Assembly (NCBI RefSeq): GCF_011390835.1
Contig: NZ_JAABRQ010000004.1
Location: forward strand, 1 to 64,000
Length of the DNA stretch: 64,000 nucleotides
Origin: Hydrogenophaga sp.
Lineage (GTDB): Bacteria > Pseudomonadota > Gammaproteobacteria > Burkholderiales > Burkholderiaceae_C
Reading direction: 5' to 3'
Position 1 is the stretch's first letter. Each line of letters begins with the position of its first letter. Shown piece by piece: positions 29,701-37,329 of this stretch. A program made the translations under genes and the position numbers. The notes under the pieces are model-generated. The model searched no databases, was not told where the DNA came from, and saw only the letters and a program-made list of their open reading frames with translations.

Positions 29701-30445
29701 CCAGAGCCACATTGACTTCGCCGCCATAGCTGCCCAGGCCGCCGCGCCCCGGTGAGCCGGCCACATAGGCGCCACCACCGTCGCCGCCATCGCCGCCGAT
29801 GCTCGCGGCCAGGATGCCGTTGGAAAGGTCCCCCGAGGTGGTGATGTCGCCAAAGTTCACCACCTTCACCGCGCCACCGGCCGCGCCATTCCCGCCATGA
29901 CCAGAGTTGGCGCCCGCACCGCCGCCGCCGTCTCCGCCGCTGCCGCCCACGCTCAGCGCTGCGATGCCCTGCTGGCCCGAGGTGACGATGGAGCCGCCAC
30001 TGCGCCGGACCGTGATCGGGGTCGGCGTACCACCGGGATCTCCGTTCTGCCATGCGCCGCCATCGGGCCCGTCTAAGCCGCTGCTGTAAAGAAAGACGCC
30101 TGGCACTCCGGTCGCTGGCCGCAACGTCGTCGTCATTCCCTGGACGACCAGCTCCTGTGAAGAAAAGTACCAGGAAATTGGAAAGGGAAAGCCCTCCACA
30201 TCCACAAGCCGACGGCCGCCCACGAGTGCATACGGAACGCCAGCCGAGAGATCGCCACTGCAATCAATCGTGTTGATCGAGTCCAGCGTCTCCGTACACC
30301 CCGCCTGGGCCGCCGCTCCATGAGTCAGCAGCAGAGCGATGGCGCCGCGGGCGCAACACGTCAGCGCATGGCGTGTGACGCCCGCCGTTGGTGCGGTGGC
30401 AGCCCAAGCAACATGGACCGAACTGGATTTTTTTGAAACTGGCAT
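23717..30445 (-). CDS. Giant glycine-rich repeat autotransporter (type Va)
   Basis: A 2242-residue outer-membrane autotransporter. The start is MPVSKKSSSVHVAWAA, preceded by an AGGGGTG ribosome site. It has an extended N-terminal signal region with a hydrophobic core and probable cleavage after HGAAAQA. The passenger (about residues 50-1600) holds roughly 24 repeats of 55-85 residues. Each runs a beta-strand pair, V-x-V-x-x-x-G-x-I-T-T-x-G, then G-I-x-A-x-S-V-G-G-G-G-G and a glycine-rich loop, a beta-helix pattern. The final repeats are degenerate (SAAGTAG, SIGAESAG). A linker with NRGSIAALSG-type repeats leads to the C-terminal 12-strand barrel (about 1967-2242), starting HGLWLEPFGKT and ending MRLSF with the terminal phenylalanine needed for BAM insertion. 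It contains few cysteines and no evident protease site. It is probably an adhesin or biofilm protein; ligand unknown. Confidence 0.9.
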   Translation of the reverse strand: MPVSKKSSSVHVAWAATAPTAGVTRHALTCCARGAIALLLTHGAAAQAGCTETLDSINTIDCSGDLSAGVPYALVGGRRLVDVEGFPFPISWYFSSQELVVQGMTTTLRPATGVPGVFLYSSGLDGPDGGAWQNGDPGGTPTPITVRRSGGSIVTSGQQGIAALSVGGSGGDGGGGAGANSGHGGNGAAGGAVKVVNFGDITTSGDLSNGILAASIGGDGGDGGGAYVAGSPGRGGLGSYGGEVNVALAGGTITTTGAKSAGIRAVSWGGSGGQAGSCGGLCFTSPSGGGTQAGGKVGVVTFSLSQIHTSGIGAYGVYAQSLGGRGGAGGSISQLGLFGYGTDGGGGGDGGLVDITTRGTITTTNHFAHGIYANSVGGGGGNGGDSDNLLSSLGGNGLAGGNGGEVKVTNSGAITTGGIWSRGIYAHSVGGVGGNGGDTFGLASLGGSGGGVGTTCVLAGALCWPGGAVDLGKGGQVTVDNTGNIRTTNYGANAIFAQSVGGGGGSGGMSLGLLSIGGSASGGGNGGQVTVRNNSQTLNTGLADAAAIYAQSVGGGGGQGGDSVAVGPYISLGIGGRGGAGGDGGAVDVQSGTGSITTTGDRSAAIFAQSVGGGGGDGGFAISAAAGKEFSFSVALGGDGAGGGNGGAVQVRSASSIATFADDAAGIQASSVGGGGGNGGFSIAASASLGYSFGVSIGGSGSAGGTGGAVAVGLETEQVTGTIKTYQERSAGIKAVSVGGGGGDGGFSIAAGAAKAGAFTFSLGGSAGAGGIGGAVDVFSAADITTKEISSYGILAQSVGGGGGVGGFSVAGGFSAGPTVNVSIGGAGGDGGTGGAVNVGTGVAPIAGNITTEGKGSSGIQAVSQGGTGGAGGFSVAGGMSKDSGSISFSKGGTGGNGATSGEVWVVSEAVINTRGTDASGIFAQSLAGNGGNGGFSVAGGLTSKGGINASFGGDGGAGAQAALVLVSNRGTITTAGQNAKGIDASSIGGNGGNGGFSVAGGLSFSGAAKNIEASFGGGGGDGGLGAQVLVLNNGVISTTGEDASAIHAQSIGGNGGSGGFSAAGALAFGSENPQDRRINLAFSLGGGGGNGNVGGAASVLNNAGLNTSGDNAHGIYAESVGGGGGSGGNSLTALIGASGTAKAQTINLSTAIGGKGGEGNNGGVVTVSSQKAVATTGYGAHGIYAQSIGGGGGDGGKANTLSMVLDQPCGFDKACKKTAKANEANNINVQVAVGGNGGGASDGNLVHVINSGTITTQRAGANGIMAESIGGGGGNGGSGTKGLGITEVDVALGVAELAGGRIGKVQDMNVQVGGNGGASGNGGEVRIQNTGALTTHGSVYVINEDEAVEQTREGGYGIFAHSVGGGGGYAIIDGLLVASGNGGAANSGATGKVGVGGAAGSAGNGGTVTVATSGAITTSGSGAHAVWAESVGGGGGVAGNVNRLAIPVALGEVLPSALSETTFGLGLGFGRGGGNGGNGGDVAVVSGSAITTHGLGAYGIFAHSVGGGGGAAGDPGNFGISKVFYGSTGGLGSAGVVDVQQTGDITTSGAIAHGIVAQSAAGTAGSMVKKVWVDFNPFDAPNSGGFFDTGLTHDFNGKGGAVNVTLNGNVTTSGLNAIGILAQSIGAESAGNITINVEGGSVNGGSGVGAGVAFMDGNNNVLTNRGSIAALSGLAVRGEVGNERVDNFELVTGSVDLGTGSNAFNNGTTGLFNSGSNVALGAGNLLRNQGTIAPGGMGVVQRTAVVGNYFQASTGVYAVDLDLASLTADSMTVTGNAQLAGAVNVGIVNRVVLQPGAHSFALVTADGGLSGNFSTANLPTATAVLSYGLDYTANAAQLQVTAQAFDAVLAPGTTSVVGGVLSGIDPASMSADLQSVLIELQSLPDAQSVGNALKTLGPEAHDSVTRATSIGLDANSSQLSSRLGGLRTSRSGATRSADAFVPVVLAATGDVNSLMDGASKAVAPRHGLWLEPFGKTGTQADEAGGFTGFKLRSNGLTVGYDQALGEHSVVGAAFGYARTRLDFNGQSARGEIGNHALSLYGSWDKDGQYVQGILSYGNVKYEQSRTVIVGGISRVAVSQHSGKTVAADLEAGFMSPSGNWSRGPYAAARLASIREEAFSETGAGGLSLLMAGKNTDTLNAELGFRAEHASAAGNGDLVVGLTAAWLHDFAIDDRTLSASYDGALGNAFAIPGLPAARNGAKLGASLSYVDQAGWMAALRYQFEVREGFRSHGLAGEMRLSF
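25490..30000 (-). repeat. About 24 tandem protein-coding repeats in the autotransporter passenger
   Basis: The DNA encodes serial units marked by the codons for A-x-S-V-G-G-G-G-G-x-G-G. On the plus strand these appear as recurrent runs such as CCGCCGCCACCGCCCACGCT. Units differ in length and sequence, so the array is old and diverged rather than recently amplified, but recombination-driven copy change remains possible. The repeats also create long spurious open frames on the opposite strand. Confidence 0.85.
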
Positions 30446-30803
30446 CTGCACCCCTGATGGCGTTCTAGAAGAGTCCATGCGCCAATCAGGGGCCTTGGGA
30501 GGGCTGCGCCTTTGCTGACGCCGCTTACCAAGCCCGGACAACACAGGCAACCCGAATGCTTCAAACAGGTCAGCGCGAGAAACGGGACTGGATCCCGATC
30601 AATCAGCCAACACAGACGGGGCATTCAAGCCCTGAAACTGTTCACCGCAATCTGAACTGCGGACACACAAGGTAACATGTGTAACAGGGATGCTCCCCTG
30701 GGTAATTGCGGACTTGCCGAATCCGCGATTCAGAGGGAGGAATCGACACCCACCACTTCACCGAGCGCTGCGCGCGCTGAAGCGGTGGCCCGTGCAGGTA
30801 AGT
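30446..30803. other. Spacer upstream of the autotransporter
   Basis: A 358-base gap between two minus-strand genes. It must carry the autotransporter promoter, but no near-consensus -35/-10 was seen. A direct repeat of GTAACA occurs around 30672-30686 (gtaacatgtgtaaca), and an imperfect long dyad at about 30752-30789 could end the acyltransferase transcript. No gene is supported. Confidence 0.4.
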
Positions 30804-32762
30804 TCAAGCCATCAGTCCCGCGACCCGCTCGCGCAGGCCTTCGGGCGTGACCGCAGACGCCGCCACCGGCGCATCCACGTTCAAGCCTACCCGGTTGAAC
30901 AGCCCGCGGCGAAACGGCCGCACCATGGCGGTAGGCTCCCCGTCGCGCGCTTCCACCCGGCTGAAAAACGAGCCCCACAGGTTGGTGAGCGCCATGGGGA
31001 TCACCGGGGGCTGCACGCCATCGGCCTGGGCGCGCTCCAGTATTTTCATGATGCCGGCCTTGAAAGGCTGCAGCGTGCCGTCGCGGGTGATGCCGCCTTC
31101 GGGGAAGATGGCCAGCAGGTCGCCCTCTCGCAGCACCTGGGCAGCGGCGTCGAACGCGGCTTCGTAGGCCGCCGGGTCTTCTTTCTGCGGCGCGATCGGG
31201 ATCGCCTTGGCCAACTTGAACAACCAGCCGAGCACCGGCACCTTGAAGATGCGGTGGTCCATGATGAAGCGGATCGGGCGCGGACTGGCGGCCATGAGCA
31301 GCACCGCGTCGACAAAGCTCACGTGGTTGCACACCAGCACCGCCGCGCCCCTGGTGGGGATGTGCGCGTCGCCGCTGACCTTGAAGCGGTACACCAGCCG
31401 CGAGGCGACCCAGGCCACAAAGCGCAGCAGGTACTCGGGCACCAGCAGGAAGATGTAGAACGCCACCACCGCATTCGCCAGCCCCACCAACAGGAACATC
31501 TGCGGGATGGTGAAACCGGCCTGGAGCAATGCGCCGGCGATCACCGCGCTGGCGATCATGAACAGAGCATTGAGGATGTTGTTGGCCGCGATGATGCGCG
31601 CGCGGTGCGTGGGCTGGCTGCGCATCTGGATCAGCGCGTACATGGGCACGCTGTACAGACCGGCGAACAGGCTGAGCAAGGCCAGATCGGCCAGCACGCG
31701 CCAGTGCGCCGCGTCGGCCAGAAAAGCCTCCAGACCCAGGCCACTGGCAGGCGGCAGGCCGCGAGTGGCGAAATAAAGGTCGACCGAAAACACCGTCATG
31801 CCGATGGCACCCACTGGCACCAGGCCAATCTCCACATGGCGGCGCGAGAGCACCTCGCACAAGAGCGAGCCGGTGCCGATGCCGATGGAGAACACCACCA
31901 GCAGCAGCGAAGCCACCTGCTCGTCGCCATGCAGCACGTCTTTGGCGAAGGCCGGGAACAGGCTCAGAAACACCGCGCCGAAAAACCACATCCAGCTGAT
32001 GCCGAGCACCGAGCGGAACACCACCGGTGTTTCGTGCGCCAGCTTCAGGTTGGCCCAGGTTTCCGTGATCGGGTTCCAGTTGATCTTGAGGGCCGGGTCC
32101 ATCGCCGGTGAAGCCGGAATGTAGTGCGCCGCCAGGCGTCCCACGATGGCCAGGCCGACGCAGGTGAAACCCACGTGGTGCGCGCCGATCTCGGGCACCG
32201 CAATGATCAGACCGCCCGCCACATTGCCCAGCAAGATCGCCACAAACGTGCCCATCTCCACCATGCCATTGCCGCCGGTGAGCTCTCGCTCGCTCAGGTG
32301 CTGCGGCAGGTAGGCAAACTTCACCGGACCGAACACGGTGGACTGCAGGCCCATGAAGAAGATGCTGGCCAGCAGCAGCGGGATGTTCTGCACAAAAAAC
32401 GCCCAGGCGGCCAGCGCCATGATGCCGATCTCGGCGCGCTTGAGCCACACGATCATGTCGCGCCGGTCGAGCTTGTCGGCCAGCTGGCCGCTGGTGGCCG
32501 AGAACAGCAGAAACGGCAGGATGAACAGCGCACCGATCACCAGCCCCGCCAGATCGGCCGGCAGCCACTGCACCTGCAGCTGGTAGGTCACCAGCACGGT
32601 GAAGGCGAACTTGAACAGGTTGTCGTTGGCCGCACCGAGAAACTGGGTCCAGAAAAACGGCGCAAACCGGCGCTGCTTCATCAGCGCGAACTGGCCGCCT
32701 TCGTGTGCTTGGGCGGCGCTGGCGCCGTGGGTGGCCGCGGCGCTGACGCTGGCTTGGCTCAT
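30804..32762 (-). CDS. MFS lysophospholipid transporter fused to 1-acylglycerol-phosphate acyltransferase
   Basis: A 652-residue fusion. Residues about 25-430 form a 12-helix MFS permease resembling LplT (start of helix 1 at FAPFFWTQFLGAANDNLFKF, and the loop DKLDRRDMIVWLKRAEIG). Residues about 450-640 form a PlsC-type acyltransferase, with NHVSFVDAVLL (the NHxxxxD catalytic motif) and IFPEGGITRDGTL. The protein probably flips lysophospholipid inward and re-acylates it. Unlike larger homologues and E. coli Aas, it lacks an AMP-binding acyl-ACP synthetase domain. The start MSQASVSAAATHG is selected because the residues upstream are not hydrophobic or conserved. Confidence 0.9.
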   Translation of the reverse strand: MSQASVSAAATHGASAAQAHEGGQFALMKQRRFAPFFWTQFLGAANDNLFKFAFTVLVTYQLQVQWLPADLAGLVIGALFILPFLLFSATSGQLADKLDRRDMIVWLKRAEIGIMALAAWAFFVQNIPLLLASIFFMGLQSTVFGPVKFAYLPQHLSERELTGGNGMVEMGTFVAILLGNVAGGLIIAVPEIGAHHVGFTCVGLAIVGRLAAHYIPASPAMDPALKINWNPITETWANLKLAHETPVVFRSVLGISWMWFFGAVFLSLFPAFAKDVLHGDEQVASLLLVVFSIGIGTGSLLCEVLSRRHVEIGLVPVGAIGMTVFSVDLYFATRGLPPASGLGLEAFLADAAHWRVLADLALLSLFAGLYSVPMYALIQMRSQPTHRARIIAANNILNALFMIASAVIAGALLQAGFTIPQMFLLVGLANAVVAFYIFLLVPEYLLRFVAWVASRLVYRFKVSGDAHIPTRGAAVLVCNHVSFVDAVLLMAASPRPIRFIMDHRIFKVPVLGWLFKLAKAIPIAPQKEDPAAYEAAFDAAAQVLREGDLLAIFPEGGITRDGTLQPFKAGIMKILERAQADGVQPPVIPMALTNLWGSFFSRVEARDGEPTAMVRPFRRGLFNRVGLNVDAPVAASAVTPEGLRERVAGLMA

Positions 32763-32971
32763 GGTTGGTTTCTCCGGTGGCTTGATGGGGTGGGTGGTGA
32801 AGACCTGGCGAACCGCAGACCCCGCCCATGCTCGCGCATTCTGACGGATGGCCGCGCGCGTGCCAGAGGCGGGCGACGGCGTGGCAGCGGGGTTCGGCCT
32901 GGCGGTCGGGCACGACGCACAAGCGTGCTCAGAGCTGGATGACATGCGCCGCAGTCTGCCCGGCAGCGCGG

Positions 32972-33036
32972 GGATCGGGTCGCTCGATCCGATACAGTGG
33001 GCTCATCATCCACCCCGGGTATCGCCATCCGATACC
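32972..33036 (+). promoter_or_regulatory. Candidate autoregulatory operators upstream of the XRE regulator
   Basis: A perfect inverted repeat, GGTATCG (33018-33024), CCATC, CGATACC (33030-33036), lies 17 bases before the XRE start codon. The word ATCCGATAC is shared with a second copy 40 bases upstream (32987-32995 and 33027-33035). That copy is preceded by another dyad, GGATCG-N7-CGATCC (32972-32990). Spacing of about four helical turns suits cooperative binding of a dimeric regulator. Confidence 0.45.
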
Positions 33037-33053
33037 GAAACTGCGTTTCCCCC

Positions 33054-33785
33054 ATGAGCACCACCACCGACCTCGTGACCGCGATCAAAAAGGAGCTCAA
33101 GGCCGCGCAGATGACCTACGCCGACCTCGCGCTGGCGCTGGACATGGCTGAGTCCAGCGTCAAGCGCATGCTCGCCAAGGGCGACATGTCGCTCTCGCGG
33201 GTCGACGCCATCTGCCGCGCACTCAAGCTCGACTTCGCCGAACTCGCCCGCCGCGTGGCCGACGCGCAGCCCCTGCTCACCGAAATGACCGCCGAGCAGG
33301 AGCGCGCGGTGGTGGCCGACAAAAAGCTGCTGCTGGTGGCCATCTGCGTGCTGAGCCAATGGACGCTGGAGCAGATCACCGCGCAGTACCGACTGAGCGA
33401 GGCCGAGTGCGTGAAGTACCTGGTGCAGCTGGACCGAATCGGCATCATCGAGCTGCGCGCGCTCAATCGCTACCGTCTCAAACTCGCCAAGACCTTCCGC
33501 TGGCGCCCACACGGCGCCGTCATGAACTACTTCCGCGACCACGCCCTGCTCGACTATTTCGCTGGCGGCTTTGACGGCAAGGGCGAAGGCCTGCTGCTGG
33601 TGCACGGCTCGGTGAGCCGCACGCTGGCGCCGATGTTCATGGAGCGGTTGCAGCGCGTGGCACAAGATTTTGCGCAGCAGCACCAGACCGACCAGAAGCT
33701 GGCCGACAAGGACCGCGAGGGCTACACGCTGGTGCTGGGCATGCGCAGCTGGGAATTTGAAGCCTTCACAGCGATCAGAAGGTGA
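33054..33785 (+). CDS. XRE-family helix-turn-helix transcriptional regulator
   Basis: A 243-residue regulator. The XRE-type DNA-binding domain occupies about residues 8-65, with MTYADLALALDMAESSVKRML as the helix-turn-helix and a second helix RVDAICRALKLDFAELARRV. The C-terminal part (about 80-243) starts with another helical segment, WTLEQITAQYRLSEAECVKYL, that resembles a winged-helix; its last 100 residues match no ligand domain that I recognise. Start MSTTTDLVTAIKK. It is divergent from the acyltransferase fusion, and inverted repeats directly precede it, so autoregulation is likely. The target and signal are unknown. Confidence 0.82.
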   Translation: MSTTTDLVTAIKKELKAAQMTYADLALALDMAESSVKRMLAKGDMSLSRVDAICRALKLDFAELARRVADAQPLLTEMTAEQERAVVADKKLLLVAICVLSQWTLEQITAQYRLSEAECVKYLVQLDRIGIIELRALNRYRLKLAKTFRWRPHGAVMNYFRDHALLDYFAGGFDGKGEGLLLVHGSVSRTLAPMFMERLQRVAQDFAQQHQTDQKLADKDREGYTLVLGMRSWEFEAFTAIRR

Positions 33786-33790
33786 CCCTC

Positions 33791-33854
33791 GCGCCGCGTC
33801 GCGTCGCTCCCCAAGTGGGGCGGCACTGGCGGCTTGGCGGAGCCGATTCCGCGG
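33791..33854 (+). repeat. Short intergenic hairpin repeat, copy 1
   Basis: Directly after the XRE gene is a segment with a CCCC-AAGT-GGGG hairpin and a 27-base core (33828-33854) ending GATTCCGCGG. The same core, with a few changes, recurs at 44963-44989 and 62594-62620. It is a diverged copy. Confidence 0.6.
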
Positions 33855-33993
33855 TGCCTTGGCGGGGCTCGCCTGCTCGGGCTGCGGCGTTGCACCCGCC
33901 ATGGCCACCGGATCTCCATTGAACGTCGATCGCGCAGGCTGGCATGATGTCGGGCTTGCCCGGGAAATGGGCCTCTCTTCTTTCTGCTCCGCC

Positions 33994-34761
33994 ATGAACG
34001 CCATCGCCAACGACACGCCCGACAACGCCGCACCGGCACCCGCCGAGAACCCAGCTTCAGAGTCTGCTGGTGCCGAGCACGCGCCACGCCAGGCCGAAGC
34101 CGGCAAGGGTGGCCGCCCTGCGGGGCGCCGCACACAGCGCGCGGCAGGGCCTGCGCCGGCGCGGCATCACCCCTTGCTCGACCAGCTTGCCACGCTTTAC
34201 CCCGCACTGTTCGGTGAGAACCTGCGCCCGCTCAAGCGGGGCATCTTTGAAGACCTGCTCGCCGCCCACCCCGAGGTGCTCACGCGCGACGAGCTCAAGG
34301 CCGCGCTGGCGCAACACGCCCGCTCCAGCCGCTACCTCACCGTGGTGGCCTCGGGCCAGCCGCGTCACGACCTAAGCGGCCAGCCGGTGGAAGACCTCAC
34401 GCCCGAGCAGGTGCACCACGCGCTGATCGAGGTGTTTCGCCGCCGCGGCGCGCGCAGCCGCGAAGATCTGCGGCCCAAGCTGCGCCAGCGCATCGCGCAG
34501 GCGTTTGAAGCCAGTGGCTTGTCGCGCGAGGCCTATGCCGAGCGCGTGAACGGGCGCGACGAGGAGGTGAACCAGATCACCCACGACGCGCTGGAGGCTG
34601 CGGTCGGCCAGAGCGCGCGCGATGAAGCCCTGCTGCGCGCCTTCGAAGCCAGCGGCAAGACGCTGGCCGAGTTCGCCGACATGTACGGCTTGCACGTGCT
34701 CGACGCCAACCGCACGCTGGAGCGGGCGCGGGCGCGGGCGCGCATCAAACCGCAGACCTGA
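33994..34761 (+). CDS. proQ: ProQ/FinO-domain RNA chaperone
   Basis: A 255-residue protein of the ProQ/FinO family, which binds structured small RNAs and mRNA 3' ends. An alanine/proline/glutamate-rich tail (residues 1-55, with the basic stretch GKGGRPAGRRTQR) precedes the FinO core (about 58-165). The core shows HHPLLDQLATLYPALFGENLRPLKRGIFEDLL and the surface residues of HARSSRYLTVVASGQPRHDLSG. A helical C-terminal region follows (about 170-255). The start MNAIANDTPDN is used because upstream in-frame codons run through the intergenic repeat. It converges with the FIST gene with 23 bases between. Confidence 0.9.
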   Translation: MNAIANDTPDNAAPAPAENPASESAGAEHAPRQAEAGKGGRPAGRRTQRAAGPAPARHHPLLDQLATLYPALFGENLRPLKRGIFEDLLAAHPEVLTRDELKAALAQHARSSRYLTVVASGQPRHDLSGQPVEDLTPEQVHHALIEVFRRRGARSREDLRPKLRQRIAQAFEASGLSREAYAERVNGRDEEVNQITHDALEAAVGQSARDEALLRAFEASGKTLAEFADMYGLHVLDANRTLERARARARIKPQT

Positions 34762-34784
34762 TCCCGCTGAGGTGATGGGGGTGT

Positions 34785-36098
34785 TCAGGCCGCTTCGACT
34801 GGGGCGGTGAACACCGTGAGTACGCCGGTGTAGCCGTAGAGCCGGTGGTGGGCGATCTCACCACCAGCAAAAAAGCCCACCAGGGGCACGTCACCCAGCG
34901 CGTGGCGCACGATCTGCATTTCGGCGCTGGGTGCACCAAAGTGCGGACCACCCCGTCCCGCACAGCTGACGTACACCGCACCCACCATGCGCCGCGCGCC
35001 CTGCGGCGTGGCATCTGATTCGCTGGCCGACATGGCGGTGGCCAGGGTCATGCCCAGCTCTTCGGGTTCCAGCTCCTCGCGCACCTCGGCGCAAACGCGC
35101 ATCAGGTCGGCCCGGGCCGCCTGCGCGTGGCGCTCGCAAAACGCCAGGTAGCCGCCTTCAGGCACCCGCTCGGCCACGGCGATGCTGCGGCGCGTGGGGT
35201 CCAGGCCGATGATGTGGCGCACCAGCACATCGGCCCCGAACTGGCCCTTCACCCGCAGCGCCGGTCGCGGGCCGGGGCGGTTGCTCGGCTCTTCGGGCTC
35301 GCGCAGCCCCACCAGCAGGCTGCGCAGGCGCTCCACGGTTTGTGGCAGGCGGTCGAGCGAGAGCTCGAAACGATCGAGCAACACGTCAAGCGCCGGCTCG
35401 CCGTCGAGCCTGAACACCTGGTTGCCCTCGGCCTCGGTGATGCGGCGCTCGCGGTCCACCGGTTGTGCGCCCTGGGTCACCCGCGATACCATGCCGACCG
35501 AAGCCGAAAACGCCACGCCGCTGAGCCCGCCTCTGAAGACGCCACTGGCGGCACCTTGGCCGCGCAGCGTGCCGACGCTACCGACCGCGAACTGCGCCAC
35601 TGCGCCACGGCTGCTCGACAGGCCACCGAACACATAGCCGCTGGTAGTGCGGTCGGCGACCTCGGCGATGAGCTCGGCCACTTCGGGTGTGCCGCCATCG
35701 GCATGGACCAGCGCAGTGTGGGCCTCGAAGCCGTCGCTGCCGGCCTCGCGCCCGCTGGCCGACAGCGGCGCCACGCCGCTGAACACGCGGTACTGATCAG
35801 GCGCCAGGTCGCACAGCATCACGGCCATGGCAGGCTCGTCGAAATACTCCACGTTGTTGGCCGCGATGCCGACACCCACCGTGCCCGCCCAGTCGGTCAC
35901 CTCGGGCAGCTCGGCGCTCAGGTGTTCGAGGATGGCCTGAGCCTCATCCGCGTAGTGGTCGGTGATGTAGAGCAGGGCCAGCGGGGGCGATGCGGCGTGA
36001 TCGGGCAGCGCCATCTGGGCGCGAAGCTGGGCCAGCACCATGGCGGCGGCCATGCGCCACTGCGGGTGCGTGGCGTGGGCGTGAGAAAACAGGTTCAT
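34785..36098 (-). CDS. FIST-domain sensory protein
   Basis: A 437-residue stand-alone FIST protein. The N-terminal FIST_N domain (about residues 40-230) has LLYITDHYADEAQAILEHL, TVGVGIAANNVEYFDEPAM and GYVFGGLSSSRG. A FIST_C domain (about 240-420) follows, with DPTRRSIAVAERVPEGGYLAF, GRGGPHFGAPSAEMQIV and the closing GFFAGGEIAHHRLYGYTGVLTVF. FIST domains are predicted small-ligand sensors, possibly for amino acids, and usually sit next to signalling output domains. Here no kinase or cyclase is fused or adjacent. Downstream of PhaM on the same strand with a 42-base gap. Confidence 0.88.
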   Translation of the reverse strand: MNLFSHAHATHPQWRMAAAMVLAQLRAQMALPDHAASPPLALLYITDHYADEAQAILEHLSAELPEVTDWAGTVGVGIAANNVEYFDEPAMAVMLCDLAPDQYRVFSGVAPLSASGREAGSDGFEAHTALVHADGGTPEVAELIAEVADRTTSGYVFGGLSSSRGAVAQFAVGSVGTLRGQGAASGVFRGGLSGVAFSASVGMVSRVTQGAQPVDRERRITEAEGNQVFRLDGEPALDVLLDRFELSLDRLPQTVERLRSLLVGLREPEEPSNRPGPRPALRVKGQFGADVLVRHIIGLDPTRRSIAVAERVPEGGYLAFCERHAQAARADLMRVCAEVREELEPEELGMTLATAMSASESDATPQGARRMVGAVYVSCAGRGGPHFGAPSAEMQIVRHALGDVPLVGFFAGGEIAHHRLYGYTGVLTVFTAPVEAA

Positions 36099-36140
36099 TC
36101 AGGATCGGACCACAGCGGGTCCGGAAGGTTCGTGCCGGCG

Positions 36141-37280
36141 TCAGCGCCTCGCGCGAGCGGTGGAGGTCTTGCGCGCAGGGGATTTCGTGGTGGCCGATTT
36201 TTTGGCGACCGCCTTGCGGGGCTTGGCCGCGGGTTTTTTCTTGACAGCAGGACGGGCCGGCGCATCGTCGCCAGCGCCACCGAGGTTGAACCCCGGCACC
36301 TGGAAGAAGGCGGTGGGCAGCGGCCACTCGCCCTTGCCCAGCGGCTGGGTCGGTGCCGAGCGGGCACGGCGCGCGGCCGCAGGCGATTCCTGCGCTGGCG
36401 CCTTCTTGGCCCGCGCCTTTTTCTTGCTGGCAGCTTTCTTGACAGGCGCGGCCGGGCTGGCCGGGGCGCGGCGGCTGGTGACGGCGCGCGCTGCGGCCTG
36501 GCCCAGACCAGCGGCGGCGCCGACGTTGCGCGAGACGGTGCCGGTGATGCCCCGAGTGACCGCGCCCGCCACGCCGGTGGCGGTCTTCACCGCCTGGCTG
36601 GTGAGACCGCTGGCCGCGTTGCGCGTGCCATCCAGCGCCGTCTGTTTGGCCACGTCTTTCATGGCATTGGTGGCGATGTGCTGGAACTGCTGTGACAGCG
36701 CTCCCCACCACTGCAGGGGATCGACAACGCCACCGGCCGGCACGGCTGCGGCCTTGTTGCTGCCGCTGGTCTTGCGGGGGGCGGCCCTTTCGGCTGGTGC
36801 GGGGGTCGGTGGGCTGGGTTGCGGCATCTGAGGTGATCCGACCACCGGCGAACTGCCGTAGGTGCGAGCGGGCACTTCCAGACCCGCAAAGTTGCTCGGT
36901 GCGGGCACCGCGGCACCCGTGAATCCGGCCACCGTGTCGGCTGCCTTGATCTTGAGTGCGTTGGCCACATCGCCCAGGCTGAAGTTCATGCCTTGCAGCG
37001 TGGCCAGCGTCATCTTCTGCACCTCCAGGGCCTGGATGGTGGCGCCCAGGGCCTTGGCGTTCTGGTCGAGCCAGAAATGCACCGCCTTGAGCTCTTCGAT
37101 GCGTTTTTCCAGGTCTTCCACGTTGAAGGTGGGCGCAACCCAGTGACCCAGGTTGGGCAGCTGCGGCAGGCTGTTGCCCAGGCCTTGCGCCACGCCGCTG
37201 GCGGCCTGACCAGCCAGGTTTTGCAGAAATTCGAAGCCGGGCACAAACTTGCCGAAACCGCTGCCGGGTGTGTCGCTCAT
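36141..37280 (-). CDS. phaM: PhaM-like polyhydroxyalkanoate granule-associated protein
   Basis: A 379-residue protein. The conserved PhaM core is residues about 8-115, with FVPGFEFLQNLAG, LPNLGHWVAPTFNVEDLEKRIEELKAVHFWLDQNAKALGAT and VQKMTLATLQGM. A variable middle is followed by a C-terminal half full of Lys/Ala/Pro repeats (KKAASKKKARAKKAP, KKKPAAKPRKAVAKK) like histone H1. In Ralstonia, PhaM links granules to the nucleoid and activates PHA synthase. The start MSDTPGSGFG is preceded by a GGGGGAG ribosome site. It indicates that the organism stores polyhydroxyalkanoate, but no pha synthesis genes are in the window. Confidence 0.85.
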   Translation of the reverse strand: MSDTPGSGFGKFVPGFEFLQNLAGQAASGVAQGLGNSLPQLPNLGHWVAPTFNVEDLEKRIEELKAVHFWLDQNAKALGATIQALEVQKMTLATLQGMNFSLGDVANALKIKAADTVAGFTGAAVPAPSNFAGLEVPARTYGSSPVVGSPQMPQPSPPTPAPAERAAPRKTSGSNKAAAVPAGGVVDPLQWWGALSQQFQHIATNAMKDVAKQTALDGTRNAASGLTSQAVKTATGVAGAVTRGITGTVSRNVGAAAGLGQAAARAVTSRRAPASPAAPVKKAASKKKARAKKAPAQESPAAARRARSAPTQPLGKGEWPLPTAFFQVPGFNLGGAGDDAPARPAVKKKPAAKPRKAVAKKSATTKSPARKTSTARARR

Positions 37281-37329
37281 GGGGGAGTCTCCTGGTGGGT
37301 CTTGTGATGGATCTGCCGGCGCGCCGGGA

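Noticed and set aside
25490-30000. Periodic GC-rich words resembling a CRISPR or satellite array
   Set aside because: The period is variable and keeps codon phase. The repeats code for the passenger protein, with no constant repeat and unique spacer pattern.
30752-30789. Long imperfect dyad downstream of the MFS-acyltransferase gene as a terminator
   Set aside because: The arms need several bulges and there is no T-run on the minus strand, so it is not listed as a terminator.
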